A DNA stretch of 27,275 bases from positions 1 through 27,275 of the forward strand of contig JAEYEL010000203.1 in NCBI GenBank assembly GCA_023403475.1, read 5' to 3'. Each line of letters begins with the position of its first letter. The first letter of the stretch is position 1. The position numbers and the translations under genes are program-made. Source of the DNA: Actinomycetes bacterium. GTDB lineage: Bacteria; Actinomycetota; Coriobacteriia; Coriobacteriales; Eggerthellaceae. This document shows, one piece after another, positions 15,495 through 23,922 of this stretch. The notes under the pieces were generated by a model. The model saw nothing but the letters and a program-made list of their open reading frames with translations, was not told the origin of the DNA and ran no database searches.

Positions 15495-16267
15495 TGGATG
15501 ATGGGCGGCCTGGAAAAAACAGTTGCTTGCTGGCATTCTGCGGAACCGTGCTTGCCGCCATCGCTCTTGTCGTTTTTGCTTTCGGGGGCTTTCTCGTGTT
15601 GGTCTGCACTCCGCCCGACATAGACCGCTCTGACACGAAGTGCGTTTTCGATGAGATGTATTACGACTGCCTTGAAATTACCAAAACCTCCCTTTTGCTT
15701 GATTCTGATGTCGGCCTGTGCCGCATTCCTTCTGTCAAGGAAACCTGGAACCCGCTCGATGGCGAACTCAAATTCTTGTACCCTCATCAGGGGGATTCGT
15801 CGGATGTAGCCGGCATAGGTGTTGACGGCAACGAAGACTTGATTGTCGAATATGGCGATATGAGCCTTGCGGGTAACTCACATGAGAACATCGAAGGAGG
15901 TTCGTCTCATCGCGACCTGCTCTTCTCCTTCAGGCGCCGCTACGTAGGCGACGGCGCGACGCTCGTCGTCACCTACCGCGTCCGCTACTGCCACGCTCTC
16001 AACCGGTTCGGGGCGCTCGAGTGGGATTACGAGGTCGTCGGCGCATCGGGGAGCCGCGGGTCGGACGACGCCAGGGAGAGGTACCGCGCGCTGGGCGGGG
16101 ACAAGGAGGCGCTCGGGGAGGTTGCTTCCGACTTCGACACGTCGCTTTCCGAGCTCGACGGCGAGACGGCGTGGTTCGTCGGGAAGGTCGCGTCCGACTA
16201 CGTCGCCTACAGCGGCACCTCCCGCTTCTCCCAAGACGACTGGGGAACCTACGGCGAGGCGGACTGA
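15494..16267 (+). CDS. Membrane-anchored protein of unknown function
   Basis: 257 aa. Its ATG shares base 15494 with the stop of the PqqD-like gene (TGATG), so it is coupled to it. One membrane helix near residues 12-35 (LAFCGTVLAAIALVVFAFGG) is followed by a long outside domain with no recognised motif. Four cysteines (VLVC, TKCVFD, DCLE, GLCR) lie in the first part of this domain. The second half, from about 15890, switches to strongly G/C-ending codons, unlike the first half and unlike the preceding operon genes. It may be a mosaic of two sources. An upstream TTG 15491 would add one residue. It could be the substrate or partner of the S26-like peptidase, but this is a guess. Confidence 0.65.
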   Translation: MDDGRPGKNSCLLAFCGTVLAAIALVVFAFGGFLVLVCTPPDIDRSDTKCVFDEMYYDCLEITKTSLLLDSDVGLCRIPSVKETWNPLDGELKFLYPHQGDSSDVAGIGVDGNEDLIVEYGDMSLAGNSHENIEGGSSHRDLLFSFRRRYVGDGATLVVTYRVRYCHALNRFGALEWDYEVVGASGSRGSDDARERYRALGGDKEALGEVASDFDTSLSELDGETAWFVGKVASDYVAYSGTSRFSQDDWGTYGEAD

Positions 16268-16357
16268 CCGAATTGCCTTAATCTGCGAATTGGTTGCTTT
16301 TGCCGCAGGCGTTCTTTCGCGGATTTTCGCGAGTGATACAATGGCAGCGAATTTGGA

Positions 16358-16401
16358 AAGCGTGCGAGTGCGCTTCGCTTCGGCAGGCGTTCCGCACGCT
16401 T
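16358..16401 (+). promoter_or_regulatory. Hairpin in the leuC leader
   Basis: A perfect 9-bp stem pairs AAGCGTGCG (16358-16366) with CGCACGCTT (16393-16401), followed by GTTTCT. It lies between a candidate -10 (TACAAT, 16337-16342) and the leuC ribosome site (AAAGGAG, 16417-16423). It may be an attenuator-like element. No leucine-rich leader peptide or T-box was recognised. Confidence 0.4.
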
Positions 16402-16429
16402 GTTTCTACGTGCAGCAAAGGAGCGAAGC

Positions 16430-17698
16430 ATGCTACGTCCTATGACCATGGCGGAAAAGATTTTGGCCGCTCATGCTCATCTCGACGAAGTGGAACCCGG
16501 GCAGCTCTTCGAATGCGACCTTGACCTGGTGCTCGCAAACGATGTCACCGCGCCTATCGCCATAAGGGAGTTTCGCAAGATAGGTGTCGAGCACGTGTTC
16601 GAACCCGAACGGGTGGTTCTTGTGCCCGACCACTACGTTCCCAACAAAGACATCAAAAGCGCGAAGCAGGCTAAAATCGTGCGCGATTTTGCACGCGAAC
16701 AGGGCATTGCCCACTATTATGAGGTGGGACGGATGGGCGTCGAGCATGCGCTTCTGCCCGAGCAGGGCGTGGTGGGCGCAGGCGATCTTGTCATCGGCGC
16801 CGACAGCCATACCTGCACCTACGGTGCGCTCGGCGCGTTCGCCACGGGCGTGGGTTCCACCGATGCCAGCGTGGCGTTCGCCACGGGCAAGGCGTGGTTC
16901 AAAGTGCCCGAGACGCTGCTGTTCAGAATCGAGGGCGAGCTTGCCCCCGGCGTGACCGGCAAAGACGTCATCTTACATATCATCGGCATGATCGGCGTAG
17001 ACGGCGCGCTTTACCAGGCTATGGAATTCACGGGCAGCGCCATTCGCTCCATGGGCATGGACGAGCGCATGAGCATTGCGAACATGGCCATCGAAGCGGG
17101 CGGCAAGGCCGGCCTCATCGAGGTGGACGACGTGACCCGCGCCTACATGGACGGCCGCACGGAGCGCCCCTACGTCGAATATCATTCCGACCCGGATGCC
17201 GCCTACGCTAGGGTCTACGACATAGACGCGGCGACCATTCAGCCCACCGTGGCGTTTCCGCACCTGCCTTCCAACACGCGCCCGGCGGCGCAAGCGCGCG
17301 ATGTGGTAATAGACCAGGCGGTTATCGGCAGCTGCACGAACGGGCGCATTGCCGACATGCGGCAAGCGGCGTGCGTGCTGCGCGGGCGCAAGGTGCATCC
17401 TTGTGTGCGCTGCATCGTCATTCCCGCAACGCAAAAAGTGTATCGCCAGTGCATCGAGGAAGGGCTGATGGACGTGTTCCTCGACGCGAACTGCGCGGTG
17501 TCGACGCCCACGTGCGGCCCGTGCCTGGGCGGCTACATGGGCATTCTGGCGGCAGGCGAGCGCGCCGTTGCCACCACGAACCGCAACTTCGTCGGTCGCA
17601 TGGGCGACCCTACAAGCGAAGTCTATCTGTCTTCGCCTGCCGTGGCGGCGGCAAGCGCCGTGCTGGGGCACATCGGCCTACCGGAAGATTTGGATTAA
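16430..17698 (+). CDS. leuC: 3-isopropylmalate dehydratase large subunit
   Basis: Aconitase-family subunit that, with LeuD, isomerises 2-isopropylmalate to 3-isopropylmalate in leucine synthesis. It is 422 aa, the shorter prokaryotic/archaeal-type length. [4Fe-4S] ligands are the cysteines of GSCTNGRIADM and of TPTCGPCLGGYMG. GADSHTCTYGALGAFATGVG is the conserved substrate-site block. ATG 16430 has AAAGGAG 6 nt upstream; a GTG-type start at 16400 would place the start inside the leader hairpin. leuD follows after 19 nt, so both are made from one message. A homoaconitase or citraconate activity is possible for this subfamily, but adjacent leuD and nearby leuB favour leucine. Confidence 0.93.
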   Translation: MLRPMTMAEKILAAHAHLDEVEPGQLFECDLDLVLANDVTAPIAIREFRKIGVEHVFEPERVVLVPDHYVPNKDIKSAKQAKIVRDFAREQGIAHYYEVGRMGVEHALLPEQGVVGAGDLVIGADSHTCTYGALGAFATGVGSTDASVAFATGKAWFKVPETLLFRIEGELAPGVTGKDVILHIIGMIGVDGALYQAMEFTGSAIRSMGMDERMSIANMAIEAGGKAGLIEVDDVTRAYMDGRTERPYVEYHSDPDAAYARVYDIDAATIQPTVAFPHLPSNTRPAAQARDVVIDQAVIGSCTNGRIADMRQAACVLRGRKVHPCVRCIVIPATQKVYRQCIEEGLMDVFLDANCAVSTPTCGPCLGGYMGILAAGERAVATTNRNFVGRMGDPTSEVYLSSPAVAAASAVLGHIGLPEDLD

Positions 17699-17717
17699 GG
17701 AAGGAAGCGAAACCTCC

Positions 17718-18215
17718 GTGCACTTCAAAGGACATGCGCACCGCTACGGGCGCAACGTGGACACCGACGTTATCATCCCTGCGCGCTATCTGACCACGTC
17801 AGACCCCGCTGAGTTGGCCAAGCATTGCCTGGAAGATTTGGATGCCGCGTTTTCCCAGCGTGTGCGCCCAGGCGACATCATCGTGGCGGAGGAGAACTTC
17901 GGCTGCGGAAGCTCGCGCGAGCATGCGCCCATCGCCATCAAGGCGGCGGGCGTCGATGCGGTCATCGCCAAGTCCTTCGCGCGCATCTTCTACCGCAACT
18001 CCATCAACACGGGTCTTGCCATCATGGAATGCCCCGAGGCCGTCGACGCCATCAAACAGGGCGATGTGGTGGACGTGGACGCCGATGCGGGCATCATCAC
18101 GAACACCACCACCGGCGAAACGTTCCATGCCCAGCCGTTTCCGCCGTTCATCCGTGAAATCATAGAAGCAGGCGGTCTCATCAACCGCACCCGCAAGGTG
18201 CTGGGCATCGAATAA
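17718..18215 (+). CDS. leuD: 3-isopropylmalate dehydratase small subunit
   Basis: Swivelling-domain subunit that completes the LeuCD enzyme. It is 165 aa from GTG 17718, normal for the short LeuD type. GHAHRYGRNVDTDVIIPARYL opens the protein, and ENFGCGSSREHAP (about residues 54-66) is the family signature. AKSFARIFYRNSINTGL follows. AAGGAAGGAAG upstream serves as ribosome site at slightly long spacing. No terminator with a T run follows before the convergent zinc-ribbon gene. Confidence 0.93.
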   Translation: MHFKGHAHRYGRNVDTDVIIPARYLTTSDPAELAKHCLEDLDAAFSQRVRPGDIIVAEENFGCGSSREHAPIAIKAAGVDAVIAKSFARIFYRNSINTGLAIMECPEAVDAIKQGDVVDVDADAGIITNTTTGETFHAQPFPPFIREIIEAGGLINRTRKVLGIE

Positions 18216-18257
18216 CCTTATCGCCGCTATTCGGGCAGGAATCGGGAAGCCGGGCTT

Positions 18258-18344
18258 GTGAACAGGGAGCGGAGGCGTGCACAAGCTGCCTTCTTGCTTT
18301 CGGGGCGGGCAGTGCGCCTTGAACGCACCTCCGTCCCCGTTCAC
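18258..18344. repeat. Imperfect inverted repeat between leuD and the convergent gene
   Basis: Arm 18258-18280 (GTGAACAGGGAGCGGAGGCG...) is nearly the reverse complement of 18325-18344 (GCACCTCCGTCCCCGTTCAC), with about 44 nt between. It lies between two convergent genes. It could be a bidirectional stop signal, but there are no T tracts. Confidence 0.5.
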
Positions 18345-18377
18345 CCGCAATCTGGGGACGTGCGGTCGATATCGCGC

Positions 18378-19715
18378 TTAATCCCCGAACAGCCTGCTGA
18401 GCAGGCCTTTGCGCCGCGGTTTCTCCTCCCGGTACGAGCCTTCAGCGGCCGTTGACGTTTGGACGGCGGCCTCGTTGCCGCCGATGCGGACGATCTGGTA
18501 CAGGAACGGCGATTTCGCGTACCGCACCTCGATGGGCGTTGCGTGCACGGTGCTCTCGGCGGACAGATGCAGGCCCGGGTTGAGCGGCGCCTGCACGTGG
18601 GTCTCCTTCTTCTCGCTGAACACCACGGCGGCGGCACGGCCCGTCTGCCCGTTCACGGCTATGCGCACCTGCTCGCCATCGCGCCCCTCCGAGGCGGGCC
18701 GATCAACGTAATAGATGGGCACGAGCATCAGCCCGGAAGCGTGTTTGCGTACGTTGCGAGCCCATTTGCGCATGCTCTTCTCGCTGTAGCCGAACGCCTT
18801 CTCGGCGTCGTTTCCTGCTAGCGAATACGTCAGCTTGTCGATGACGGCGCTTTTTTTCAGCAGGCTCTCGACGGCTATCACGCGGAAATCGCCTTCCTGC
18901 ATGGCGGGGTCGAACGGGGCTACCGCCGAGAAATCCCACGGTTCGAGCAGGCCCATGAGCGGTATGTCGACGAAATAGGTTTTCGGGTACGCCCAGTCGA
19001 GCACCTCGAAATATACGAGCGATTCCTTGCCCGGCCGCTTCCCGGAAAAAGACGCCATCATGCGCAAATCGGCAAGCTCCATGGGCACATACGTGAGGGC
19101 CATCTGCTCCTCGATGGCCTTGTCCACGTCGTGTCCGGCGAAGGCGTCGGGGTGCTGATGCACGAGCGCAAGGGCGTTCGCGCGTGCCTGTTGGGCGGAG
19201 ATGCGGCAGGGAAGGGTCTGCTCAGGGATGTATTCCGCCCCCGTTCCCATGGAAAGGCGCTTGCTGTATGTGCCGGGCTTCAGCAAATCGGCAACGCCGA
19301 TCTTGTTGCCGCACGAGGGGCATTCGAACACGCTTTGGGTCGATCTGCCCTCGAAGGCCGCCCCGCAAAACGGGCAGGGGACGCTGACGTGCTCGGCGTT
19401 TTGGAACTCGTCGGCGGTTGCGGGGTCTTCCCATAGCAGCCTCTCGAGCAGCGACATGTTGCGCCAGTAGGGCTTGTAGTAGTACCAGTCGGAATCCTGC
19501 GCGGGATCGAGTTGCGACACGTGCGTCAGCTTCAGCAGGCCGTCGACCACCTGAAGCGGTTGATGGCGGATGCCCATGGCAGGTGCCGGCTCCGGCCCGC
19601 CCTCGGCCCAAGGCGTGCTCGCCCCGCAATAGGCGCAATCGAAGCTGCGGGTTTGCTGATGGGAGTACATGGGGCCGCCGCAGTTGCGGCACTTGATGGC
19701 GAAGAACCCTTCCAT
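18378..19715 (-). CDS. Zinc-ribbon protein of unknown function
   Basis: 445 aa. Two zinc ribbons: CRNCGG...CAYCGAS (residues about 9-30) and CPFCGAA...CPSCGNK (about 117-139). The rest is soluble with no membrane segment and is not recognised. The C-terminus is basic (EEKPRRKGLLSRLFGD). The paired CX2C motifs resemble general zinc-ribbon folds that hold domains together or bind nucleic acid or protein. ATG 19715 has a good ribosome site (AGGAGGCCTCAT). It points against leuCD and away from leuB, so it breaks up the leucine genes. Expression is probably independent. Confidence 0.7.
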   Translation of the reverse strand: MEGFFAIKCRNCGGPMYSHQQTRSFDCAYCGASTPWAEGGPEPAPAMGIRHQPLQVVDGLLKLTHVSQLDPAQDSDWYYYKPYWRNMSLLERLLWEDPATADEFQNAEHVSVPCPFCGAAFEGRSTQSVFECPSCGNKIGVADLLKPGTYSKRLSMGTGAEYIPEQTLPCRISAQQARANALALVHQHPDAFAGHDVDKAIEEQMALTYVPMELADLRMMASFSGKRPGKESLVYFEVLDWAYPKTYFVDIPLMGLLEPWDFSAVAPFDPAMQEGDFRVIAVESLLKKSAVIDKLTYSLAGNDAEKAFGYSEKSMRKWARNVRKHASGLMLVPIYYVDRPASEGRDGEQVRIAVNGQTGRAAAVVFSEKKETHVQAPLNPGLHLSAESTVHATPIEVRYAKSPFLYQIVRIGGNEAAVQTSTAAEGSYREEKPRRKGLLSRLFGD

Positions 19716-19943
19716 ATGAGGCCTCCTTGAGCGTAGGGGTTGCTGATTGCGAGTATGCAGGAGCCTTCGTGCCTACGGCAAGCCCCGCGCGGCCCAAAAA
19801 GCAACGCCTCCGGCAACGGAAAGGCCCATTTCGCGAAAATGCGCAGACGACGGTCGCGGCGGCATCGTCGGCAAAGCGGCGCCTCCCTTTACGAACTATC
19901 CATATTTCCTGCGGGAACAGGCTCTTGGGAAGCCCTAGTGCGT

Positions 19944-19949
19944 TACTAT
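19944..19949 (+). promoter_or_regulatory. Candidate -10 box of leuB
   Basis: TACTAT at 19944-19949 is the best -10 match in the 274-bp gap before leuB. No strong -35 was found. It implies a transcript start near 19956 and supports ATG 19990 over ATG 19954. Otherwise the gap shows nothing clear. Confidence 0.35.
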
Positions 19950-19989
19950 GTGAATGCAACTGAACCACGCTTTGAAAGAGGCTCGCATC

Positions 19990-21096
19990 ATGACGAAGCA
20001 ATACGACATCTGCCTGTTGCCGGGCGATGGCATAGGGCCTGAGATCATCGCGGAGGGTGTGAAGGTTCTCAACGCCGTTGGCGCGAAGTACGACATGCGC
20101 TTCGATTGCAAGGAGTCGCTTATCGGCGGCGCCGCCATCGACGCGGTGGGCGATCCACTGCCGGTGGCCACGCTCGACGCTGCCAAGGCCGCCGATGCCG
20201 TGCTGCTCGCCGCCGTGGGCGGGCCGAAATGGGATACCACCGATCCCGGCGCGCCTCGACCCGAGGCGGGGCTTTTGGGCATCCGCAAGGGTCTGGGCCT
20301 GTACACCAACCTGCGTCCGGTGCAGATATTCAACGCGCTTGCGGGGGCTTCCACGCTCAAGCCCGAGGTCATCGAGGGCGTCGACCTCATGATCGTGCGC
20401 GAGCTCACGGGCGGTTTGTACTTCGGCAAGCGCGAGCGCCTCTACGACGAGGAAGGGGCAGGCGCTTCCGGCATGCGCGGTCAGCGCGCCTACGACACGC
20501 TCGAGTACCGCGAGTACGAGGTGGAGCGCATCGCCCGTCAGGCGTTCGAGGCCGCACGCAAGCGCCGCAAAAAGGTGACGAGTGTCGATAAGGCAAACGT
20601 GCTCGAGACGAGCCGCATGTGGCGCGAAGTGGTTCATCGCACAGGTGAGGAATATCCCGATGTGGAACTTGAGGACCTGCTAGTAGACAACGCGGCCATG
20701 CAGCTGGTGAGCCGACCTGCCAGTTTCGACGTGCTGGTGATGGAAAACATGTTCGGAGACATTCTTTCCGACGAGGCCGCCCAGATTACCGGCTCGCTCG
20801 GCATGCTCGCAAGTGCGAGCTTGGGCGACGGTACGGCGCTTTTCGAGCCCAGCCACGGCAGCGCCCCCGACATCGCAGGCCAGGGCGTTGCCAATCCGCT
20901 TGCCCAGATTCTTTCCGTTGAGATGATGCTGCGCTACGGCTTCGGAATGAACGATGCGGCCGACGATGTTCGCCGCGCCGTGACGCGCGTGCTCGACGAA
21001 GGCTGGCGTACGGGCGATATCAAAGACGCCGCAACGCTGCCCGACCGGGTTGTGGGAACCGCCCGCATGGGCGACCTTGTGGTGGAACGCCTGTAG
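19990..21096 (+). CDS. leuB: 3-isopropylmalate dehydrogenase
   Basis: NAD-dependent oxidative decarboxylase giving 4-methyl-2-oxopentanoate, the next leucine step after LeuCD. It is 368 aa. DICLLPGDGIGPEI opens the protein, VRELTGGLYFG holds a substrate-site arginine and tyrosine, and MFGDILSDEAAQITGSLGM holds the metal-binding aspartates. FEPSHGSAPDIAGQGVANP completes the NAD site. ATG 19990 has AAAGAGG upstream. It stands alone, separated from leuCD by the convergent zinc-ribbon gene; leuA and ilv genes are not in this window. Confidence 0.95.
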   Translation: MTKQYDICLLPGDGIGPEIIAEGVKVLNAVGAKYDMRFDCKESLIGGAAIDAVGDPLPVATLDAAKAADAVLLAAVGGPKWDTTDPGAPRPEAGLLGIRKGLGLYTNLRPVQIFNALAGASTLKPEVIEGVDLMIVRELTGGLYFGKRERLYDEEGAGASGMRGQRAYDTLEYREYEVERIARQAFEAARKRRKKVTSVDKANVLETSRMWREVVHRTGEEYPDVELEDLLVDNAAMQLVSRPASFDVLVMENMFGDILSDEAAQITGSLGMLASASLGDGTALFEPSHGSAPDIAGQGVANPLAQILSVEMMLRYGFGMNDAADDVRRAVTRVLDEGWRTGDIKDAATLPDRVVGTARMGDLVVERL

Positions 21097-21139
21097 TTCG
21101 CCGTTCGATTCACTGTGCGCGCCGCCTTCTTGAGAGCAG

Positions 21140-21148
21140 TGTTATACT
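21140..21148 (+). promoter_or_regulatory. Extended -10 promoter of the mobBA gene
   Basis: TG-T-TATACT (21140-21148) is an extended -10 element. No -35 is obvious. The predicted start near 21155 lies before ATG 21209. Confidence 0.4.
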
Positions 21149-21208
21149 GTGCTTCGCAAAAACGAGCGCGCATCCGGCGGCGAGCGGGCGCGCGCAGAAG
21201 TTCGGGGT

Positions 21209-22588
21209 ATGAGTGAAAGAGCGCTTATGGTGAACGTACCTAGTCCGGCAATTTCCATTGTCGGCAGACATAATTCCGGCAAGACCACGCTGATCGAAAA
21301 GCTCATAGCCGAGCTTGTGGCGCGCGGGCACGATGTGGGAAGCGTCAAGCACCACAGCCATGTGGGCTTCGACATAGACATTCCCGGAAAAGACTCCTAT
21401 CGTCATCGCGCGGCGGGCGCAAGCGAAACGGTCATCGCCGCGCCCGGTCAGATGGCGCGCGTGAAGACCGTTGAGGGCGAGATGGAATGCGCCGACATCG
21501 TGCGCAGCATGCCCGGGCACGATGTCGTCATCGTGGAGGGTTACCGGAAAAGCGGACTTCCCACCATCGAGATCATGCGTGCAGGCAACGAAGCCGACGC
21601 GCGCGTGGCCGACGTGTTCGAACAAGGAGCGCGTCACGGTTGGCCGCTCGGCACCGATTTCACCCAGTTCACGCGCGGTCTCCCCACGGCCGACAACGAA
21701 GATGCCCGCGAAGAGCTACGCCGTGCCCAAGAGGCGCGAAAGGCTGCGGAAACACGCGGAGAAACGGCGCAAGGTGTGCATTTCAAAACGCAGCACCCCG
21801 ACCATGTGGACATTTCCAACAAGCTGCCCACTGGCAACACCGTGGCGGTGGCAACCGACATTCCCGAAGCTCAAAAGGCCGCCGCGCTCTACAACATTCC
21901 CGCGTTTCCGCTTGACGATGTTAAGCCTTTGGCCGATTTCGTGGAGAAGCACTACGTGCGCCCGCGCGTGACGGTGGTTATCCAGGCGGGCGGGGAAAGC
22001 CGCCGCATGGGGCGCAGCAAAGCCACGGTTCCGTTTGCGGGAAAACCGCTTATCTGCCGTCTGGTGGAACGTTTGAGCCCGGTGGCCGACGACCTGGTCA
22101 TCACTACGAACGAGCCGGAAAATCTGGCGTTTCTGCACGGGGAATTCCCCGATCTGCGCATCCAGTTGGTGTGCGATTCGTTCGAGTACCGCGGGGCGCT
22201 GCCGGGGCTCTACACTGCGCTGCAGGCGGCGCGCAACCCCTACGTTGCCGTGGTGGCGTGCGACATGGTGTTCGCCAGCGCATCGCTTGTGGTGGCGGAA
22301 TCCATTGCCATGAACGAGTCGGGGGCAGACGTGGTGGTGCCGGTGAACCAGCACGGCTTCGAGCCGTTCCACGCCATGTACCGGCGCATGGGCTGTTTGC
22401 CGGCCGTGCGTCGCGCGCTCGACAGAGGCGAGAAGCGCGCGCAGGCGTTCTTCGACGACGATGAGGTGACCGTGCTGGAGTTTCCCCAGTCGCGCGTGCT
22501 CGAGGCCGAGCCCATGGGCGGCTGCTTCGTGAACGCGAACACCCCCGAAGAGCTGAAAGCCCTTGAGGATGCGTTTTTGGCGCAATAG
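21209..22588 (+). CDS. MobB-MobA fusion, molybdenum cofactor guanylylation protein
   Basis: 459 aa with two domains. The N-terminal MobB part (about 10-170) has the Walker A motif GRHNSGKTTLIEKL, and GHDVVIVEGYRKSGLPTIEI as a further block. The C-terminal MobA part (about 255-459) has VIQAGGESRRMGRSKATVPF, the nucleotide-binding loop of MobA, and VVACDMVFAS. MobA attaches GMP to molybdopterin to make MGD; MobB is an accessory GTPase. The linker (about 170-250) contains a charged segment. The bis-MGD cofactor is what the DmsA-like enzyme in this window needs. ATG 21209 is chosen, and ATG 21227 is possible. The ribosome site is weak for both. Confidence 0.9.
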   Translation: MSERALMVNVPSPAISIVGRHNSGKTTLIEKLIAELVARGHDVGSVKHHSHVGFDIDIPGKDSYRHRAAGASETVIAAPGQMARVKTVEGEMECADIVRSMPGHDVVIVEGYRKSGLPTIEIMRAGNEADARVADVFEQGARHGWPLGTDFTQFTRGLPTADNEDAREELRRAQEARKAAETRGETAQGVHFKTQHPDHVDISNKLPTGNTVAVATDIPEAQKAAALYNIPAFPLDDVKPLADFVEKHYVRPRVTVVIQAGGESRRMGRSKATVPFAGKPLICRLVERLSPVADDLVITTNEPENLAFLHGEFPDLRIQLVCDSFEYRGALPGLYTALQAARNPYVAVVACDMVFASASLVVAESIAMNESGADVVVPVNQHGFEPFHAMYRRMGCLPAVRRALDRGEKRAQAFFDDDEVTVLEFPQSRVLEAEPMGGCFVNANTPEELKALEDAFLAQ

Positions 22589-22694
22589 CGCTGTCGTGCG
22601 TCGTAGCGGTGGCGCGGAAGCATTGCGACGCGGACATGCGCGATAGCGGCAGATAACAACAGATAACGCCGAAGTGGACACAGTAGGAGATATT

Positions 22695-23849
22695 ATGCCC
22701 AATCTTGCCGACATAGTGGAGATGGCGGAATCGCTGGAAAGCAAGGCGGTCTATATTGCCGCCGACCGCTGCGTTGCGGTGCGCAACCGCCATTCGTCGT
22801 GCCGCAAGTGCGTGGACGCGTGTCTTGCGGACGCCGTCACGGTGAAGAACAACAAGCTCGAAATCGATGCGGGGGCGTGCGTGGCGTGCGGAGCCTGTAC
22901 GGCGGTGTGTCCCACCGAGGCGCTCATTCCCTTAGACCCGCTCGATGCCGATCTTTCCGCCGGCATCGCTAGCGCGGTGACTGCCTGCGAAGGCGTTGCG
23001 GTGTTCGCCTGTGCGCGCATGGAGGCACGTCATGTGGGAGACCCCGACAAGTATGCCGTGGTGCCCTGTTTGGCGCGCATGGAGGAAAGCGTGCTTTTAG
23101 CGCTGGCCGCGCGCGGCGTGCAAGATATCGTGCTGGTGGACGGCACGTGCAAAACATGCAAGTACCGTGCGTGTGTGCCCGGAATAGACGCGACGGTTGC
23201 ATCGGCGAACACGCTTCTGGCAGCGCAGGGCTCTGACGTGCGGGTGCGCCGCGCTTCTGAGTTCCCCGAAGTCGCCCTTTCGCGCGACGCGAACAAAACC
23301 TACGGAGCTGCACGCCGCGGATTCTTCACGCAGGCGGGCGGCACGGCGAAATCGGCCGCGAAGACGGCTGCCGAAAAGACGCTGGCGAAAATGCTCGGCG
23401 GAAGCGAGAAGAAGGAGCAAACGCTGCGCGAGCGGCTGCGCATGTCCGATAAGGGCACGCTTGCGCAGTTTAGCGCCGAACGGCGCATGCGGGTGCTTGA
23501 CTCCATGGACGCGCTGGGCCAAAGCGTGGTGCCCGAAATAGAGACGCGCCTGTTCGGCAACGTAGAGATAGACTTGGAGAAGTGCTCGTCGTGCCTCATG
23601 TGCACGGTGTTCTGTCCCACGGGAGCCATCAGGAAAAGCGAGGATGTTCCCGAAGACGGGAAGGGCAACCTACTTGAGTTTTCCGCAGCCGACTGCGTGC
23701 AGTGCAACCTGTGCGCCGACGCATGCCTGAAGAAGTGCCTGACGGTTTCGCCCGTGGTCTCCACGCAAGAGCTGTTCGATTTCGAGCCGCGCATCATCCA
23801 GCTGCCCGAACCTCCCGCCCGCCCCGGCCTTTTGGGCAGCAAGAAGTAG
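22695..23849 (+). CDS. Polyferredoxin-type 4Fe-4S protein
   Basis: 384 aa, soluble, with ferredoxin pairs at both ends. N-terminal cysteines are CRKCVDACLADAV and CVACGACTAVCPTEA. C-terminal ones are CSSCLMCTVFCPTGA and CVQCNLCADACLKKC. The middle (about 100-180) has VVPCLARMEES and VDGTCKTCKYRAC, which recalls MvhD/HdrA-linked electron carriers. It therefore binds four or more Fe-S clusters and should pass electrons between redox partners in the cytoplasm. ATG 22695 has TAGGAG 6 nt upstream. It follows the mobBA gene after about 105 nt and may be co-transcribed. The partner enzyme is not identifiable here. Confidence 0.8.
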   Translation: MPNLADIVEMAESLESKAVYIAADRCVAVRNRHSSCRKCVDACLADAVTVKNNKLEIDAGACVACGACTAVCPTEALIPLDPLDADLSAGIASAVTACEGVAVFACARMEARHVGDPDKYAVVPCLARMEESVLLALAARGVQDIVLVDGTCKTCKYRACVPGIDATVASANTLLAAQGSDVRVRRASEFPEVALSRDANKTYGAARRGFFTQAGGTAKSAAKTAAEKTLAKMLGGSEKKEQTLRERLRMSDKGTLAQFSAERRMRVLDSMDALGQSVVPEIETRLFGNVEIDLEKCSSCLMCTVFCPTGAIRKSEDVPEDGKGNLLEFSAADCVQCNLCADACLKKCLTVSPVVSTQELFDFEPRIIQLPEPPARPGLLGSKK

Positions 23850-23863
23850 CTGGAGTTTTTGCA

Positions 23864-23889
23864 TCCGCTGCATTTCTGCGGAGGTTTTT
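23864..23889 (+). terminator. Terminator after the polyferredoxin gene
   Basis: Stem TCCGC (23864-23868) pairs with GCGGA (23878-23882), followed by GGTTTTT. The stem is short, but the T run and the location between convergent genes fit. Confidence 0.55.
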
Positions 23890-23922
23890 CGCTTTGCAAG
23901 GAAGGGTCGATGCCGTTTCGCG

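Noticed and set aside
16341..16445. Small plus-strand frame before leuC considered as a leucine leader peptide
   Set aside because: It has no run of leucine codons and overlaps the leuC start without a ribosome site of its own.
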